This document shows, piece after piece, positions 55,390-63,709 of a stretch of 64,000 nucleotides of DNA; within the stretch, counting starts at the first letter, position 1, and each line of letters opens with the position of its first letter. Below the pieces are notes generated by a model. The model made no database searches and was not told the origin of the DNA. It was given only the letters and a program-made list of their open reading frames with translations. This stretch comes from Deltaproteobacteria bacterium (lineage in GTDB: Bacteria > Desulfobacterota > Desulfuromonadia > Geobacterales > JAJYBI01), in contig JAJYBI010000005.1 of the NCBI GenBank assembly GCA_021779095.1, positions 109,120 through 173,119 of the forward strand. The letters are read 5' to 3'. The position numbers were made by a program, and so were the translations under genes.

Positions 55390-57021
55390 TCAGTAGCGAT
55401 ACGATATGTCGAACCGCGCCGTCTGGTTCACCTGCCTGACCCCTTCGACGAGGTCGAAGTTGTCCACCTGCTCCCAGCCGTACATCGCCGACATGTTCAG
55501 GCATTTGTACAGGGGGAGGTTCCAGGTGATCCGGCCGCCGTTGGTCTGCTCCAGCGCCTGGCCGGCCACCCTGCCGACCCGTCCGCGGTCCGTGTGGAGG
55601 TAGTCGAGGTACAGGACGTTGCGCGGCGAAAACCAGTGCCCGTACCGGACGAAGAAATCCTGCGTCGCCCCCCCCTGCGCATCCCCCAGCGGCAGCCCCC
55701 GATACAGGTACCCTTCGGGGAACGTTCCGTTGGTATACAGGATCTGGTTCCCCAGGAAATACTCGAACCGCAGGTCGTTGCGGCCGTCGTCCGTCAGGCG
55801 CGGGACATAGAAACCGCCGACGTAGCTCTCCACGATCGGCCAGAATGCTGCCGCGTCTTCGCCGGAGAACTCGCCATAGATCTCCGTATTGCGCAGTTGC
55901 GGAATGCGGACGCGCAGTTCGATCCCCGCCAGCGAATTGGAGTTGTCGTTGTCCGTCCCCCCCACGAGCCCCCGCATGAAGCTGCCGAAGCTGTTGTCGA
56001 CGCCGGGGCCGGCGAACTGCCGTCCGAGATTGATCCCGATCTCCACCACGCTCGCCGGCTTGAGCGACACCTTCCCCGCGAAGAAGTACGGCTCCCTGAC
56101 GCCGGCGGATGTCTCCGTGCGGTCCAGGCGCGACAGGACGAAGGCGTATTTGAGCGCCCCCAGGAACCCCACCGAGATCGGCTCCGGGCTGGATATCTTC
56201 ACCTGGTCCAGGTTCCGGGCGTTGTCGGTCAGGGTGATCGCGCTGCGGGTCCCCATACCGAACCAGTTCGCATCCCTCCCCACCTCGATCTCGAACGGGC
56301 CGCCGCCAAGCTTCAGATACCCCTTGTTCAGCCGCAGCTCCGCAGACGAACCGTTTTCGAAGTAGTTGACCTGGGGCTCGGCGAGGAGCGACAGATACCG
56401 CGTGAACCACGCCTCCGCAGAGGTCCGGAACTCGACGTTACTCCCCCTGCGGTATACCGTCCCTTCGTTGTTCTCCAGAAACGGCGTTCCTTCGGACCCG
56501 TGCTGCAGGACCGTGGCATCGGGAGGATTGACCGGCCGCAGCCCCGATCCGATGCCGAACACGCCGTCCCCCCCCGGGTCGTGCACCAGCCGTTCATAGT
56601 TGCGGGGCACGCCGGTGAAATAGACGTACCGCAGACGTGAAGCAGAAATCGGGCTCATGGCGAACAGCGGGGCGTTTCCCGGCTCTTCCCGGAGCCGGTA
56701 CTCCCGCTTCACGTAGCTCCGCGCCTCTTCGATAAGCGCGGCGGACAGTGCATTCCCCTCCCCGTCCGCCTGGGCAACCTCGGCCTCGTGCAGGAGTCGG
56801 GCGGCCTCCGCCTTGCTAAAAGGCCGGATACCGCGGAAATCAGATCTGATCAGCCCGAAAGAGACGAGCTTCTCCAGATAGGCATAAACCGGGCTGTCCA
56901 GCGGTATGTTGTTGGACGACAGCGCGTGTCCCGTGCCGGGAAGCATCATGCCGGACAGCAGACAAAAGACCGCTATCAGAGGGATGCGGGAAAACGCGAT
57001 CGTTACGGATGCTGGTTTCAT
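55390..57021 (-). CDS. Wzi-family capsule-assembly/outer-membrane beta-barrel protein
   Basis: A 543-aa protein with a signal peptide (cleavage near GHALS). An N-terminal helical part of about 100 residues (YAYLEKLVSFGLIRSDFRGIRPFSKAEAARLL) precedes a long beta-barrel region containing GRDANWFGMGTRSAITLTDNA, the family core. It ends in the outer-membrane signature ARFDISYRY, with a terminal aromatic residue. Wzi anchors capsule in E. coli. Here no polysaccharide genes are adjacent, so the ligand is unknown. Confidence 0.85.
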   Translation of the reverse strand: MKPASVTIAFSRIPLIAVFCLLSGMMLPGTGHALSSNNIPLDSPVYAYLEKLVSFGLIRSDFRGIRPFSKAEAARLLHEAEVAQADGEGNALSAALIEEARSYVKREYRLREEPGNAPLFAMSPISASRLRYVYFTGVPRNYERLVHDPGGDGVFGIGSGLRPVNPPDATVLQHGSEGTPFLENNEGTVYRRGSNVEFRTSAEAWFTRYLSLLAEPQVNYFENGSSAELRLNKGYLKLGGGPFEIEVGRDANWFGMGTRSAITLTDNARNLDQVKISSPEPISVGFLGALKYAFVLSRLDRTETSAGVREPYFFAGKVSLKPASVVEIGINLGRQFAGPGVDNSFGSFMRGLVGGTDNDNSNSLAGIELRVRIPQLRNTEIYGEFSGEDAAAFWPIVESYVGGFYVPRLTDDGRNDLRFEYFLGNQILYTNGTFPEGYLYRGLPLGDAQGGATQDFFVRYGHWFSPRNVLYLDYLHTDRGRVGRVAGQALEQTNGGRITWNLPLYKCLNMSAMYGWEQVDNFDLVEGVRQVNQTARFDISYRY

Positions 57022-57522
57022 ACGATACCACCTTCGAGGGATCTCGCCGACGGCTTACGTCGGCTTGCCGGACTGTACCGCGTACCGCCTGCGCACGGCT
57101 CCATGAAGCTGTACCAGAGTGTCAGCCGACTGTCAAACACCATTGCGCAGTTCGTTTTGTGGAATCGGCGTGCGGCAGAGCGGACGCCGGGCCGAGGCCC
57201 GAAAGAAGAGAAACGAACGGGCAACGGTCGATGAAAACGACAGTTTCAAAACGGCACCGGACTAATTTAAGACCCCGTCAAAGGGGCATCGTCAGAAGAA
57301 TGAAACAGCCACGCCTCTACTGCGGTGGAGAGAGGTCCTGAGAACGTCTATTCCCTCTCGACACGCGAATTATGTCAGTCGCGTCGGCGGCAATCCAATA
57401 ACACAACTGAGACAATGCAGGTTTTTGTAAGTATTTTTCAGATTTATACTTGCAATTTCCCGGATGTGACGTTAAAAGCTATACCCATGTATGCATCATC
57501 ACTATTGTCAGAGGAGACACGC
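57022..57522. other. Non-coding region between divergent wzi-like and mucR-like genes
   Basis: About 500 bp with no reading frame showing Shine-Dalgarno, codon bias and family resemblance together. The right third is AT-rich. TTGCAA (57450-57455) and TAAAAG at 17 bp spacing are a weak promoter candidate for the MucR-like gene. The GAGGAG at 57511-57516 is its ribosome site. Confidence 0.55.
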
Positions 57523-58041
57523 ATGCCATCATCACTGATTGAATTAACTGCCAGCATCGTTTCTGCACACGCGTCCGTAACCGAAATGTCCACCGACGAT
57601 CTTCTGCTGGAACTGCAGAAGGTACACACAGCCCTCACCCAGATCGAAGGCGGTGCCGCGCCGGCCGCCGAAGAACCGAAGCCCCCCGTCATCTCCCTGA
57701 AGAAGGCGTTTCAACCCGACCAGGTTGTCTGCATGATCTGCGGCAAGGGGGGGATGAAGACGCTGACCCGGCACCTCAACCAGGTGCACAACATGAAGCC
57801 GGGGGCGTACCGCAAACAGTTCGGCATCCCCTCGACCCAGTCCCTGACCGCCAAGAACTTCTCCGAATCACGCCGTCAGATGGCACAGGACCGCAACCTT
57901 GCGGCGAACCTGGCGAAGGCACGTGAAGTACGGGCTGCAAACCTGAAGGCAAAGGAAGCCGCCGCAGCGAAACCTGCCAAAGCGGCAAAGGCCGCGCCGG
58001 CCAAGCCGGCAAAGAAGGCCGCACCCCGCAAGAAGGCGTAA
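57523..58041 (+). CDS. MucR/Ros-family zinc-finger regulator with Lys/Ala/Pro-rich tail
   Basis: A 172-aa DNA-binding protein. The N-terminal SSLIELTASIVSAHAS...LLLELQKVHTAL is the MucR oligomerisation region. The zinc finger is CMICGKGGMKTLTRHLNQVH (Cys2His2), followed by the family segment MKPGAYRKQFGIPSTQSLTAKNFSESR. The C-terminal 55 residues are repetitive Lys-Ala-Pro, like a histone H1 tail, and are not part of standard MucR. The ATG at 57523 with GAGGAG is chosen; the open frame extends upstream to 57325. Confidence 0.9.
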   Translation: MPSSLIELTASIVSAHASVTEMSTDDLLLELQKVHTALTQIEGGAAPAAEEPKPPVISLKKAFQPDQVVCMICGKGGMKTLTRHLNQVHNMKPGAYRKQFGIPSTQSLTAKNFSESRRQMAQDRNLAANLAKAREVRAANLKAKEAAAAKPAKAAKAAPAKPAKKAAPRKKA

Positions 58042-58068
58042 CCGGATCGGGCATGTCTCCGCTTCAGC

Positions 58069-58099
58069 AAGCCCCCCGGGCTCTCCGGGGGGCTTTTTT
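58069..58099 (+). terminator. Terminator of the MucR-like gene
   Basis: Stem AAGCCCCCCGG/CCGGGGGGCTT with a 5-base loop, then a T run (58094-58099), 28 bp after the stop. Confidence 0.9.
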
Positions 58100-58136
58100 A
58101 CACCGTTTGACGACAACCAACACACCAGAGGATCCG

Positions 58137-59519
58137 ATGCAGAACCTGCTCATCGATACCCACGCACATATCTACGGTCCCGAGTATGAAGACGACTTCG
58201 ATGCAATGATGAGCCGCGCCGCCGAAGCCGGCGTCTTCCACATCGTCGCGGTCGGTGCCGACATACCATCGAGCCGGGCAGCCGCCGCACTCGCCGCCAG
58301 TCGCGACGGAATTAGCTGCGCCGTAGGCATCCACCCCCACGACGCGGCCGGGGTGACCGACGACTGCTACAACATCATCAGGCAGCTTGTCACCGAGTGC
58401 GACAAGGTCGTCGCCATCGGCGAGATCGGTCTCGACTTCTACCGCGACCGCTCGCCGCGCCACCTGCAGGAAGAGGTGTTTCGCCGTTTCATCCGGCTGG
58501 CGCGCGAACTGACCCTGCCGATCATCGTCCACGACCGTGATGCCCACGACCGGATCATGCAGATCCTCGTCGAGGAGCGGGCGTCGGAGGTGGGGGGCGT
58601 GCTGCACTGCTTCTCCGGCGACCTGGAGATGGCAAAACGGTGCGTCGATCTCGGCTTTCTCGTCTCCATCCCCGGCACCATCACCTACCCGAAAAGCGAC
58701 CAGCTCCAGCAGGTGGTGAAGGGGATCAAGATCGAACAGATGCTGGTGGAGACCGATGCCCCCTATCTCACGCCGGTACCGCACCGCGGCACCCGCAACG
58801 AGCCGGCCTACGTCCGGCTGACCGCCGAGCGGGTCGCTGCCCTGAAGGGGCTCTCGCTGGAAGACGTGGGTCGGATCACCTCCCTGAACGCCCAGCGCCT
58901 GTTCGGCATCGGCGTGGAGCCGGAATCGGGGATCATCGCCTACAGGATCCGCAACGCCCTCTACCTGAACATCACGAACCGCTGCTCGAACCGCTGCTCG
59001 TTCTGCGCGAAGTTCACCGACTTCACCGTCAAGGGTCACAAGCTGCTGCTGGACCACGAGCCGACCTACCCGGAGGTAATGGACGCCATCGGCGATCCCA
59101 CCGGCTGCGACGAGGTGGTGTTCTGCGGCTACGGGGAGCCGCTGTTGCGGCTGGACCTCCTGAAGGACGTGGCGCGTGACCTGAAGGCGATGGGGATGAA
59201 GACCCGGATCAACACCGACGGCCAGGCAAACATCGTGTACGGCCGAAACATCCTGCCGGAACTGGCAGGACTGATCGACACGGTATCCGTCAGTCTCAAC
59301 GCCGCCGATGCCGACACCTACTCCCGCCTCTGCAGCACCCCGTTCGGCGCCGACGGCTTCGCCGCGGTCTGTGACTTCCTCCGGGAAGCACCCGCCCATA
59401 TCCCCCACGTGGTGGCCAGCGCCGTGACCGTGCCGGGGCTCGACATCGAAGCGGTGGCGCGCCTGGCGCGGGAACTGGGGGTCGAGTTCAGGGTGCGGGA
59501 GTACGCGGAGGTGGGCTGA
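58137..59519 (+). CDS. TatD-family nuclease fused to a radical SAM domain
   Basis: A 460-aa two-domain protein. Residues 1-258 form a TatD metal-dependent hydrolase: IDTHAHIYG, GIHPHDA, AIGEIGLDFYRDRS, IIVHDRDAHD, LHCFSGD and ETDAPYLTP. From about 275 a radical SAM domain follows, with Cys283-x3-Cys287-x2-Cys290 in NRCSNRCSFCAKF, then CGYGEPLLRLDLL and RINTDGQAN. This second domain resembles TatD-associated rSAM proteins usually encoded separately. AGAGGATC precedes the ATG at 58137. The substrate is unknown. Confidence 0.92.
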   Translation: MQNLLIDTHAHIYGPEYEDDFDAMMSRAAEAGVFHIVAVGADIPSSRAAAALAASRDGISCAVGIHPHDAAGVTDDCYNIIRQLVTECDKVVAIGEIGLDFYRDRSPRHLQEEVFRRFIRLARELTLPIIVHDRDAHDRIMQILVEERASEVGGVLHCFSGDLEMAKRCVDLGFLVSIPGTITYPKSDQLQQVVKGIKIEQMLVETDAPYLTPVPHRGTRNEPAYVRLTAERVAALKGLSLEDVGRITSLNAQRLFGIGVEPESGIIAYRIRNALYLNITNRCSNRCSFCAKFTDFTVKGHKLLLDHEPTYPEVMDAIGDPTGCDEVVFCGYGEPLLRLDLLKDVARDLKAMGMKTRINTDGQANIVYGRNILPELAGLIDTVSVSLNAADADTYSRLCSTPFGADGFAAVCDFLREAPAHIPHVVASAVTVPGLDIEAVARLARELGVEFRVREYAEVG

Positions 59520-59550
59520 ACCGCCGACCTTGCAGCGCCGTGCAGCTGAC

Positions 59551-59587
59551 AAAAAAAAGCCGCCCCGGCAACGGGGCGGCTTTTTTT
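59551..59587. terminator. Bidirectional terminator
   Basis: Perfect stem AAGCCGCCCCG/CGGGGCGGCTT with GCAA loop, flanked by A8 and T7. It serves the convergent TatD-rSAM and Sel1 genes. Confidence 0.92.
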
Positions 59588-59612
59588 CATTCATCGTGCA
59601 ACAGACGAGGCG

Positions 59613-60269
59613 CTACTTCACCGGCGTGGCCGGTTTCCACGCCTTGGCGCGTCGGTCAGCCTCCATCGCCTCTTCTTTCGTCACCCCGTGAATCAGCTGG
59701 TCTTTGATGAGCAGGGCGAGTTTCTGCTGCTGCCCCGCCGCGATCAGTATCCATTTGAGCCCCTCCACCTTGTCTTGCGCTACCCCCTCGCCGAGGGTGT
59801 AGGCCATGCCGAGCGATGTCTGGGCGTCCGTCTGCCCCTGATCGGCGGCCAGCCTGAACCATTTCGCCGCTTCGGCAGGGTCCTTTTGCACACCGGTGCC
59901 AGTCTGGTACAGCTTCCCGAGGTCACTCTGGGCATTGGCGTTTCCCTTGTCCGCCGCCTCCCGGAACAGCTGGGCCGCCCTGGCGTAGTCCTTCTTCACC
60001 CCTTTCCCCTCGTAGTACAGATAGCCGAGTTCCACCTTCGCCGACACGTTCCCCTTGTCAGCCAGGAGCTGGAGTTTCTTTGCGGCGTCGGCATAATCGA
60101 TCTTCTCCATCGCCGCAGCCTTGGGCACCGCCGCCTTGGGCACCGCCGCCTTGGGCACCGCAGCCTTGGGCACCGCCGCCTTATGCGGGCCGGACTCAAC
60201 GGCTCCACAGGTGGCTACCGACGCCACCGTGCAGCAGACGATCAGAAATACGCCGTACAGCATCTTCAT
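59613..60269 (-). CDS. Secreted Sel1/TPR-repeat protein
   Basis: A 218-aa protein with a signal peptide (1-22). A tandem repeat of Val-Pro-Lys-Ala-Ala units (residues about 31-52) follows, then three to four Sel1 repeats: GNVSAKVELGYLYYEGKGVKKDYARAAQLFREAA, GNANAQSDLGKLYQTGTGVQKDPAEAAKWFRLAA and QTDAQTSLGMAYTLGEGVAQD. Sel1 repeats mediate protein-protein contacts. The role is unknown. There is no neighbour in operon. Confidence 0.9.
   Translation of the reverse strand: MKMLYGVFLIVCCTVASVATCGAVESGPHKAAVPKAAVPKAAVPKAAVPKAAAMEKIDYADAAKKLQLLADKGNVSAKVELGYLYYEGKGVKKDYARAAQLFREAADKGNANAQSDLGKLYQTGTGVQKDPAEAAKWFRLAADQGQTDAQTSLGMAYTLGEGVAQDKVEGLKWILIAAGQQQKLALLIKDQLIHGVTKEEAMEADRRAKAWKPATPVK
60119..60178 (-). 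repeat. Four tandem 15-bp units coding for VPKAA-type repeats
   Basis: CCTTGGGCACCGCCG repeats four times on the plus strand (60119-60133, 60134-60148, 60149-60163 with one change, 60164-60178). In-frame unit number could vary between strains. Confidence 0.92.
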
Positions 60270-60436
60270 ATGCAGGCCCCCGAAAAAGTTTCGCCCATTG
60301 TAACGACACGGTCACCACACGTCAACCGCTGACGAAGTCCGGTTGGACCGGAACCGGATATCGGCGTCATTATCCGATTGCCGCACATCTGCATCTGCGT
60401 GTATACTTCCGCCGTATACGCGATCAGGATACCCCC

Positions 60437-61681
60437 ATGACCGACAAAATGCGCTGGCTGCTGCTGCTCTGCCTGGTCCAGATCTTCATCATGCTGGTGT
60501 TCATAAACTATTCGGCGGTGCTCCCCATCCTGCGGCAGGAATGGGGAATGAACAACACCAGGGCCGGCTCCATCTTCTCCATCTACCAGTTCGGCTATAT
60601 CGCCTCCGGGGTCGTCCTCAGCACGCTCAGCGACCGCGTCAACGTCAAACGGATGTTCATCGGCTGCGCCCTCTGGTCGGGGATCACCAACCTGCTCTTC
60701 GGCCTGTTCGCCCACGACTACCTCTCGGGACTTCTCTTGCGGGGGCTCACCGGGATCGGCATGGGGGGCACCTACATGCCGGGGCTGAAACTCGTCGCCG
60801 AACGGTTCGCACCCGCCGAGCGCGGTCGTGCCGTCGGTATCTACGTCGGCTCGCTCGTCCTCGGCGCATCGCTGTCGCTGGCGGTGACCGGTACGATCGC
60901 AGCCATCCTGAACTGGCGTGCCGCCATCATCGCCTGCTCCATCGGCGTCTTCGTCGGCGCACTGCTGTCTTTGCGGGTGTTCCGCGGTTACCGCCCCACG
61001 ATCCACCGGAAGGTCGACGAGAGTTTCCGGACGGAGATCGTCCGGAACAAACCCGCGTTCCTGATGATCCTGGGGTACGGCGCACACATGTGGGAGATGT
61101 ACGGCATGCGCAGCTGGCTCGCACCGTTCTTCACCGCCGCACTCATCGCCCACGGCATCGGCGGCACCACGGCCACGGGGTGGGCAGGTGCGGCGGCGGC
61201 GCTGGTCATCGGCATCGGTACGGTCTCTACCGCCGTAACCGGCACGATCTCCGACCGGTTCGGCCGGACACGCACCGTCACCCTCGTCATGCTCGCCAGC
61301 GCCACGCTCTCCTTCCTGTTCGGCTGGCTGGTGAACGTGCACCCGCTCCTGACCCTGACCGTCGGGCTTTTGTACGGCTGCCTGATCGTGGCGGAATCAC
61401 CCGTCTTCTCCACCGGGCTCACCGAACTGGTGGCACCGGCCTACCTGGGGACCGCCATGGGGGTCCAGTCGCTCGTGGGGTACTCGCTGGGGATGATCTC
61501 GCCGACGATATTCGGCTGGGCGCTCGATCTCTGTCGCGGCTGGCAGCCGCTGCCGGGGATCGACGGGCAGTGGGGTGTCGCCTTCGCCACCGCCGGCGCC
61601 GGTGCACTTGCCGGCCCCCTTTTCATGCATCTTTTGCGGCGCTGCCCGGAAAGCGCGAAGATGGCCGGCGGCCGGAAATAA
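60437..61681 (+). CDS. Major facilitator superfamily transporter
   Basis: A 414-aa inner-membrane protein with about 12 membrane segments. The first-loop motif is GYIASGVVLSTLSDRVNVKRM (MFS motif A form) with RGLTGIGMGGTYMPGLKLVAERF. The half-way loop is followed by a second motif-A-like segment, GTISDRFGRTRTVTL. The substrate cannot be told from sequence. The start at 60437 has AGGA upstream and follows no operon partner. Confidence 0.92.
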   Translation: MTDKMRWLLLLCLVQIFIMLVFINYSAVLPILRQEWGMNNTRAGSIFSIYQFGYIASGVVLSTLSDRVNVKRMFIGCALWSGITNLLFGLFAHDYLSGLLLRGLTGIGMGGTYMPGLKLVAERFAPAERGRAVGIYVGSLVLGASLSLAVTGTIAAILNWRAAIIACSIGVFVGALLSLRVFRGYRPTIHRKVDESFRTEIVRNKPAFLMILGYGAHMWEMYGMRSWLAPFFTAALIAHGIGGTTATGWAGAAAALVIGIGTVSTAVTGTISDRFGRTRTVTLVMLASATLSFLFGWLVNVHPLLTLTVGLLYGCLIVAESPVFSTGLTELVAPAYLGTAMGVQSLVGYSLGMISPTIFGWALDLCRGWQPLPGIDGQWGVAFATAGAGALAGPLFMHLLRRCPESAKMAGGRK

Positions 61682-61726
61682 CCGACAGATGCGGACCGTC
61701 ACCAGGACCACCCGATGAAGGAGCCA

Positions 61727-61900
61727 GATGAGCGTCTTCCGGAACATCCTGCCGGCACTCCTGCTGAAATGGCGGAACGGTGCGCAACAGTGCTGACGGG
61801 ACGGAAAGGATGCGGGCGGGAACCGTTATGGCCCGGATCTCCATGGAGGACACGGGTCAGGGGAACGCGCTTTGCCGTCACCCTGCCGCTTGCAACCTGA
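61727..61900 (+). pseudogene. Possible internally deleted histidine kinase remnant
   Basis: AAGGAG lies six bases before the ATG at 61727, which opens MSVFRNILPALLLKWR, a membrane-anchor-like start. It runs into a stop near 61792. In another frame the stretch ends GTRFAVTLPLAT at 61900, the usual closing of a kinase ATPase domain. The two ends look like what is left of a sensor-kinase gene after a large deletion. This is a weak call. Confidence 0.3.
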
Positions 61901-61909
61901 TCGGCACGT

Positions 61910-62320
61910 TCAGGCAGCGGTACCGCATCGCCTGACATGCGCGCCCACCTTCTGGTCGTCCCGTCGGATGTGGGTCACGAGCCAGTCCACCAGCGTACTG
62001 TTCGTCTTTATGATCAGCGGAAGCGATGCCCCCTCGTCGTCGAACTGGTCCCGAAGCGTCGCGAGCTTCCCGACGAACTCACGGTGCTTCTCCAGGTGCC
62101 CCGGATAGTCCGGATAGCCGGACCGGATCTGCAGCTGCTCCTCGTCCCTGAAATGTTCGACCACATAGCTCTTCAGGAATTCCAGGGTTGCACGAAGCTG
62201 ATCGCCTCCCTTCCCTTCGTTGCACGCAGTCAACAGCGCATTGAACCGCCGGATCAGCTCCTTGTGCTGATCATCGATCGCCGCCACCCCCAGCGCCAGA
62301 TCTTCGCTCCACGCTATCAT
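61910..62320 (-). CDS. Bacteriohemerythrin
   Basis: A 136-aa four-helix oxygen-binding diiron protein. The ligands are visible as IDDQHKEL, VVEHFRDEE, YPGHLEKHREF and LVDWLVTHIRRDD, the complete His5-Glu-Asp set, with the start IAWSEDLALGV typical. It probably buffers or senses O2 in an anaerobe. AGGAGG precedes the ATG. Confidence 0.94.
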   Translation of the reverse strand: MIAWSEDLALGVAAIDDQHKELIRRFNALLTACNEGKGGDQLRATLEFLKSYVVEHFRDEEQLQIRSGYPDYPGHLEKHREFVGKLATLRDQFDDEGASLPLIIKTNSTLVDWLVTHIRRDDQKVGAHVRRCGTAA

Positions 62321-62443
62321 CCGTTCACCTCCTTCGATCCGATGGCACAGACCGACGTTGTCGATCCTTTTGATCCGTTTTATACTACAACAAAGCCGCC
62401 GAACTGTCGTACGGCGTCATCGACGCCCATATTCAAAACCGCT

Positions 62444-62615
62444 CCTGATTAGCGCTGATCTTCCGCTAACCCCTTCTCCCTCTGGGAGAAGGTGGCCGGA
62501 GGCCGGATGAGGGAGATTTATGAGATGGGAAATCGGCCTTTTCCCTCACCCTAGCCCTCTCCCAGAGGGAGAGGGGCCTCTTTAAACGTCTAGCGGAAGA
62601 TTGACGCTAATCAGG
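62444..62615. repeat. MITE-like repeat of 172 bp
   Basis: Ends CCTGATTAGCG (62444-62454) and CGCTAATCAGG (62605-62615) are exact inverted repeats. The pairing extends imperfectly inward through ATCTTCCGCTA. Inside are further inverted arms CCCTCTGGGAGAAGG and CTCTCCCAGAGGGAG. It has no coding capacity and looks like a non-autonomous element that can fold completely. Confidence 0.75.
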
Positions 62616-62624
62616 AAAAGGTTA

Positions 62625-62810
62625 GACTTGTCAGTGAGTGTAGCAAGTTCGTACATACTGGAGGACGTTTTGAACTGGCCTGTTTCTATCCCCTATATGA
62701 CACTGATAGCGGCTCCGATGTTTGCCGTTGGAGTGGGCATAGCCTCTGGATTCCATCCGGCATGGAAGGCAACTCAGTTCGACCCAATCAGCGCCTTGCG
62801 ACGCGAATGA
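62625..62810 (+). pseudogene. C-terminal fragment of a MacB/FtsX-type ABC permease
   Basis: About 60 codons ending IPYMTLIAAPMFAVGVGIASGFHPAWKATQFDPISALRRE. This is the last membrane segment and conserved tail of MacB-type permeases (PAxKAAxLDPIEALR). The upstream part is absent and replaced by the MITE-like repeat at 62444-62615, so the gene is truncated and presumably dead. Confidence 0.7.
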
Positions 62811-62929
62811 TGCGATAAGGTGTTGATTAATTCTTCTAGACAATCCCCCGGCCCTGCCGTTAACAGTTCCTGAAATATTGAGAAGCCTCCTTAACGTGAA
62901 CAGCTTAAAGCATACGAAAAGGAGGCTTC

Positions 62930-63709
62930 ATGAACGACACACAAAGTGTATTTATACGAGATAATTCTATGGCACTTCAAGAGGAATTAGAGCAAAGCGG
63001 CAACTGGTTGTTCAAGCACCGAAGTAACCTGCCATTGTTGATGATTGGCGTTATTGTTATGTGCATGAGAAATTTCCATTATCTCGGACAGAGCGAAACC
63101 ATAGATGAATATTGGGAAGCTCTTTGTTTCTTTATAAGTTTCATAGGGCTGGGAATTCGAGCTTTCACCATAGGGCACACTCCGAAAGGTACGTCTGGAC
63201 GAAATACGAAGGAACAAATTGCTGAAACACTGAACAAGAGCGGCATATATTCTGTGGTAAGGCACCCACTTTACCTGGGAAATTATTTTATCTGGTTGGG
63301 TATATCTTTATTTCCTCATCAGTGGGAGCTGACAATTATTTGCATACTGGTTTTTTGGATTTATTACGAAAGAATTATGTTTGCAGAAGAAGCTTTTTTG
63401 AGAAGAAAGTTTGGTAAAAATTATGAGGATTGGGCCAGTGAAACGCCTGCATTTATACCAAATTTTAAACTTTGGAAAAGACCAGATTTAGAGTTTTCGA
63501 TAAAAAATGTTCTGAAAAGAGAATACAATGGTTTATTTGTAATAATAATATCAATGGCTGCTCTTGAATTAACAGGAAATCTCTTTGTGCACGGAAGACT
63601 GGAATTTGGTCTGTTATGGCGAATCATTCTGGTGCTTGGTTTTATTGTCTGGGCAGCACTTAGAATCTTAAAGAAAAAGACATTACTACTCAATGTGGAT
63701 GGTCGGTGA
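62930..63709 (+). CDS. Isoprenylcysteine carboxyl methyltransferase (ICMT/PEMT)-family protein
   Basis: A 259-aa membrane protein with about five to six membrane segments. LNKSGIYSVVRHPLYLGNYFIWLGISLF is the family SAM/substrate motif (RHPxYxGN), and MFAEEAFLRRKFGKNYEDW completes it. Such enzymes methylate lipids or unknown envelope substrates in bacteria. AAAGGAGG precedes the ATG. It is much more AT-rich than the rest of the chromosome and lies next to a truncated gene and a MITE, suggesting acquisition. Confidence 0.87.
   Translation: MNDTQSVFIRDNSMALQEELEQSGNWLFKHRSNLPLLMIGVIVMCMRNFHYLGQSETIDEYWEALCFFISFIGLGIRAFTIGHTPKGTSGRNTKEQIAETLNKSGIYSVVRHPLYLGNYFIWLGISLFPHQWELTIICILVFWIYYERIMFAEEAFLRRKFGKNYEDWASETPAFIPNFKLWKRPDLEFSIKNVLKREYNGLFVIIISMAALELTGNLFVHGRLEFGLLWRIILVLGFIVWAALRILKKKTLLLNVDGR

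Noticed and set aside
62444..62615. CRISPR-like repeated arms near 62500
   Set aside because: The arms are inverted, not direct, repeats and there are no spacers. The structure is MITE-like.
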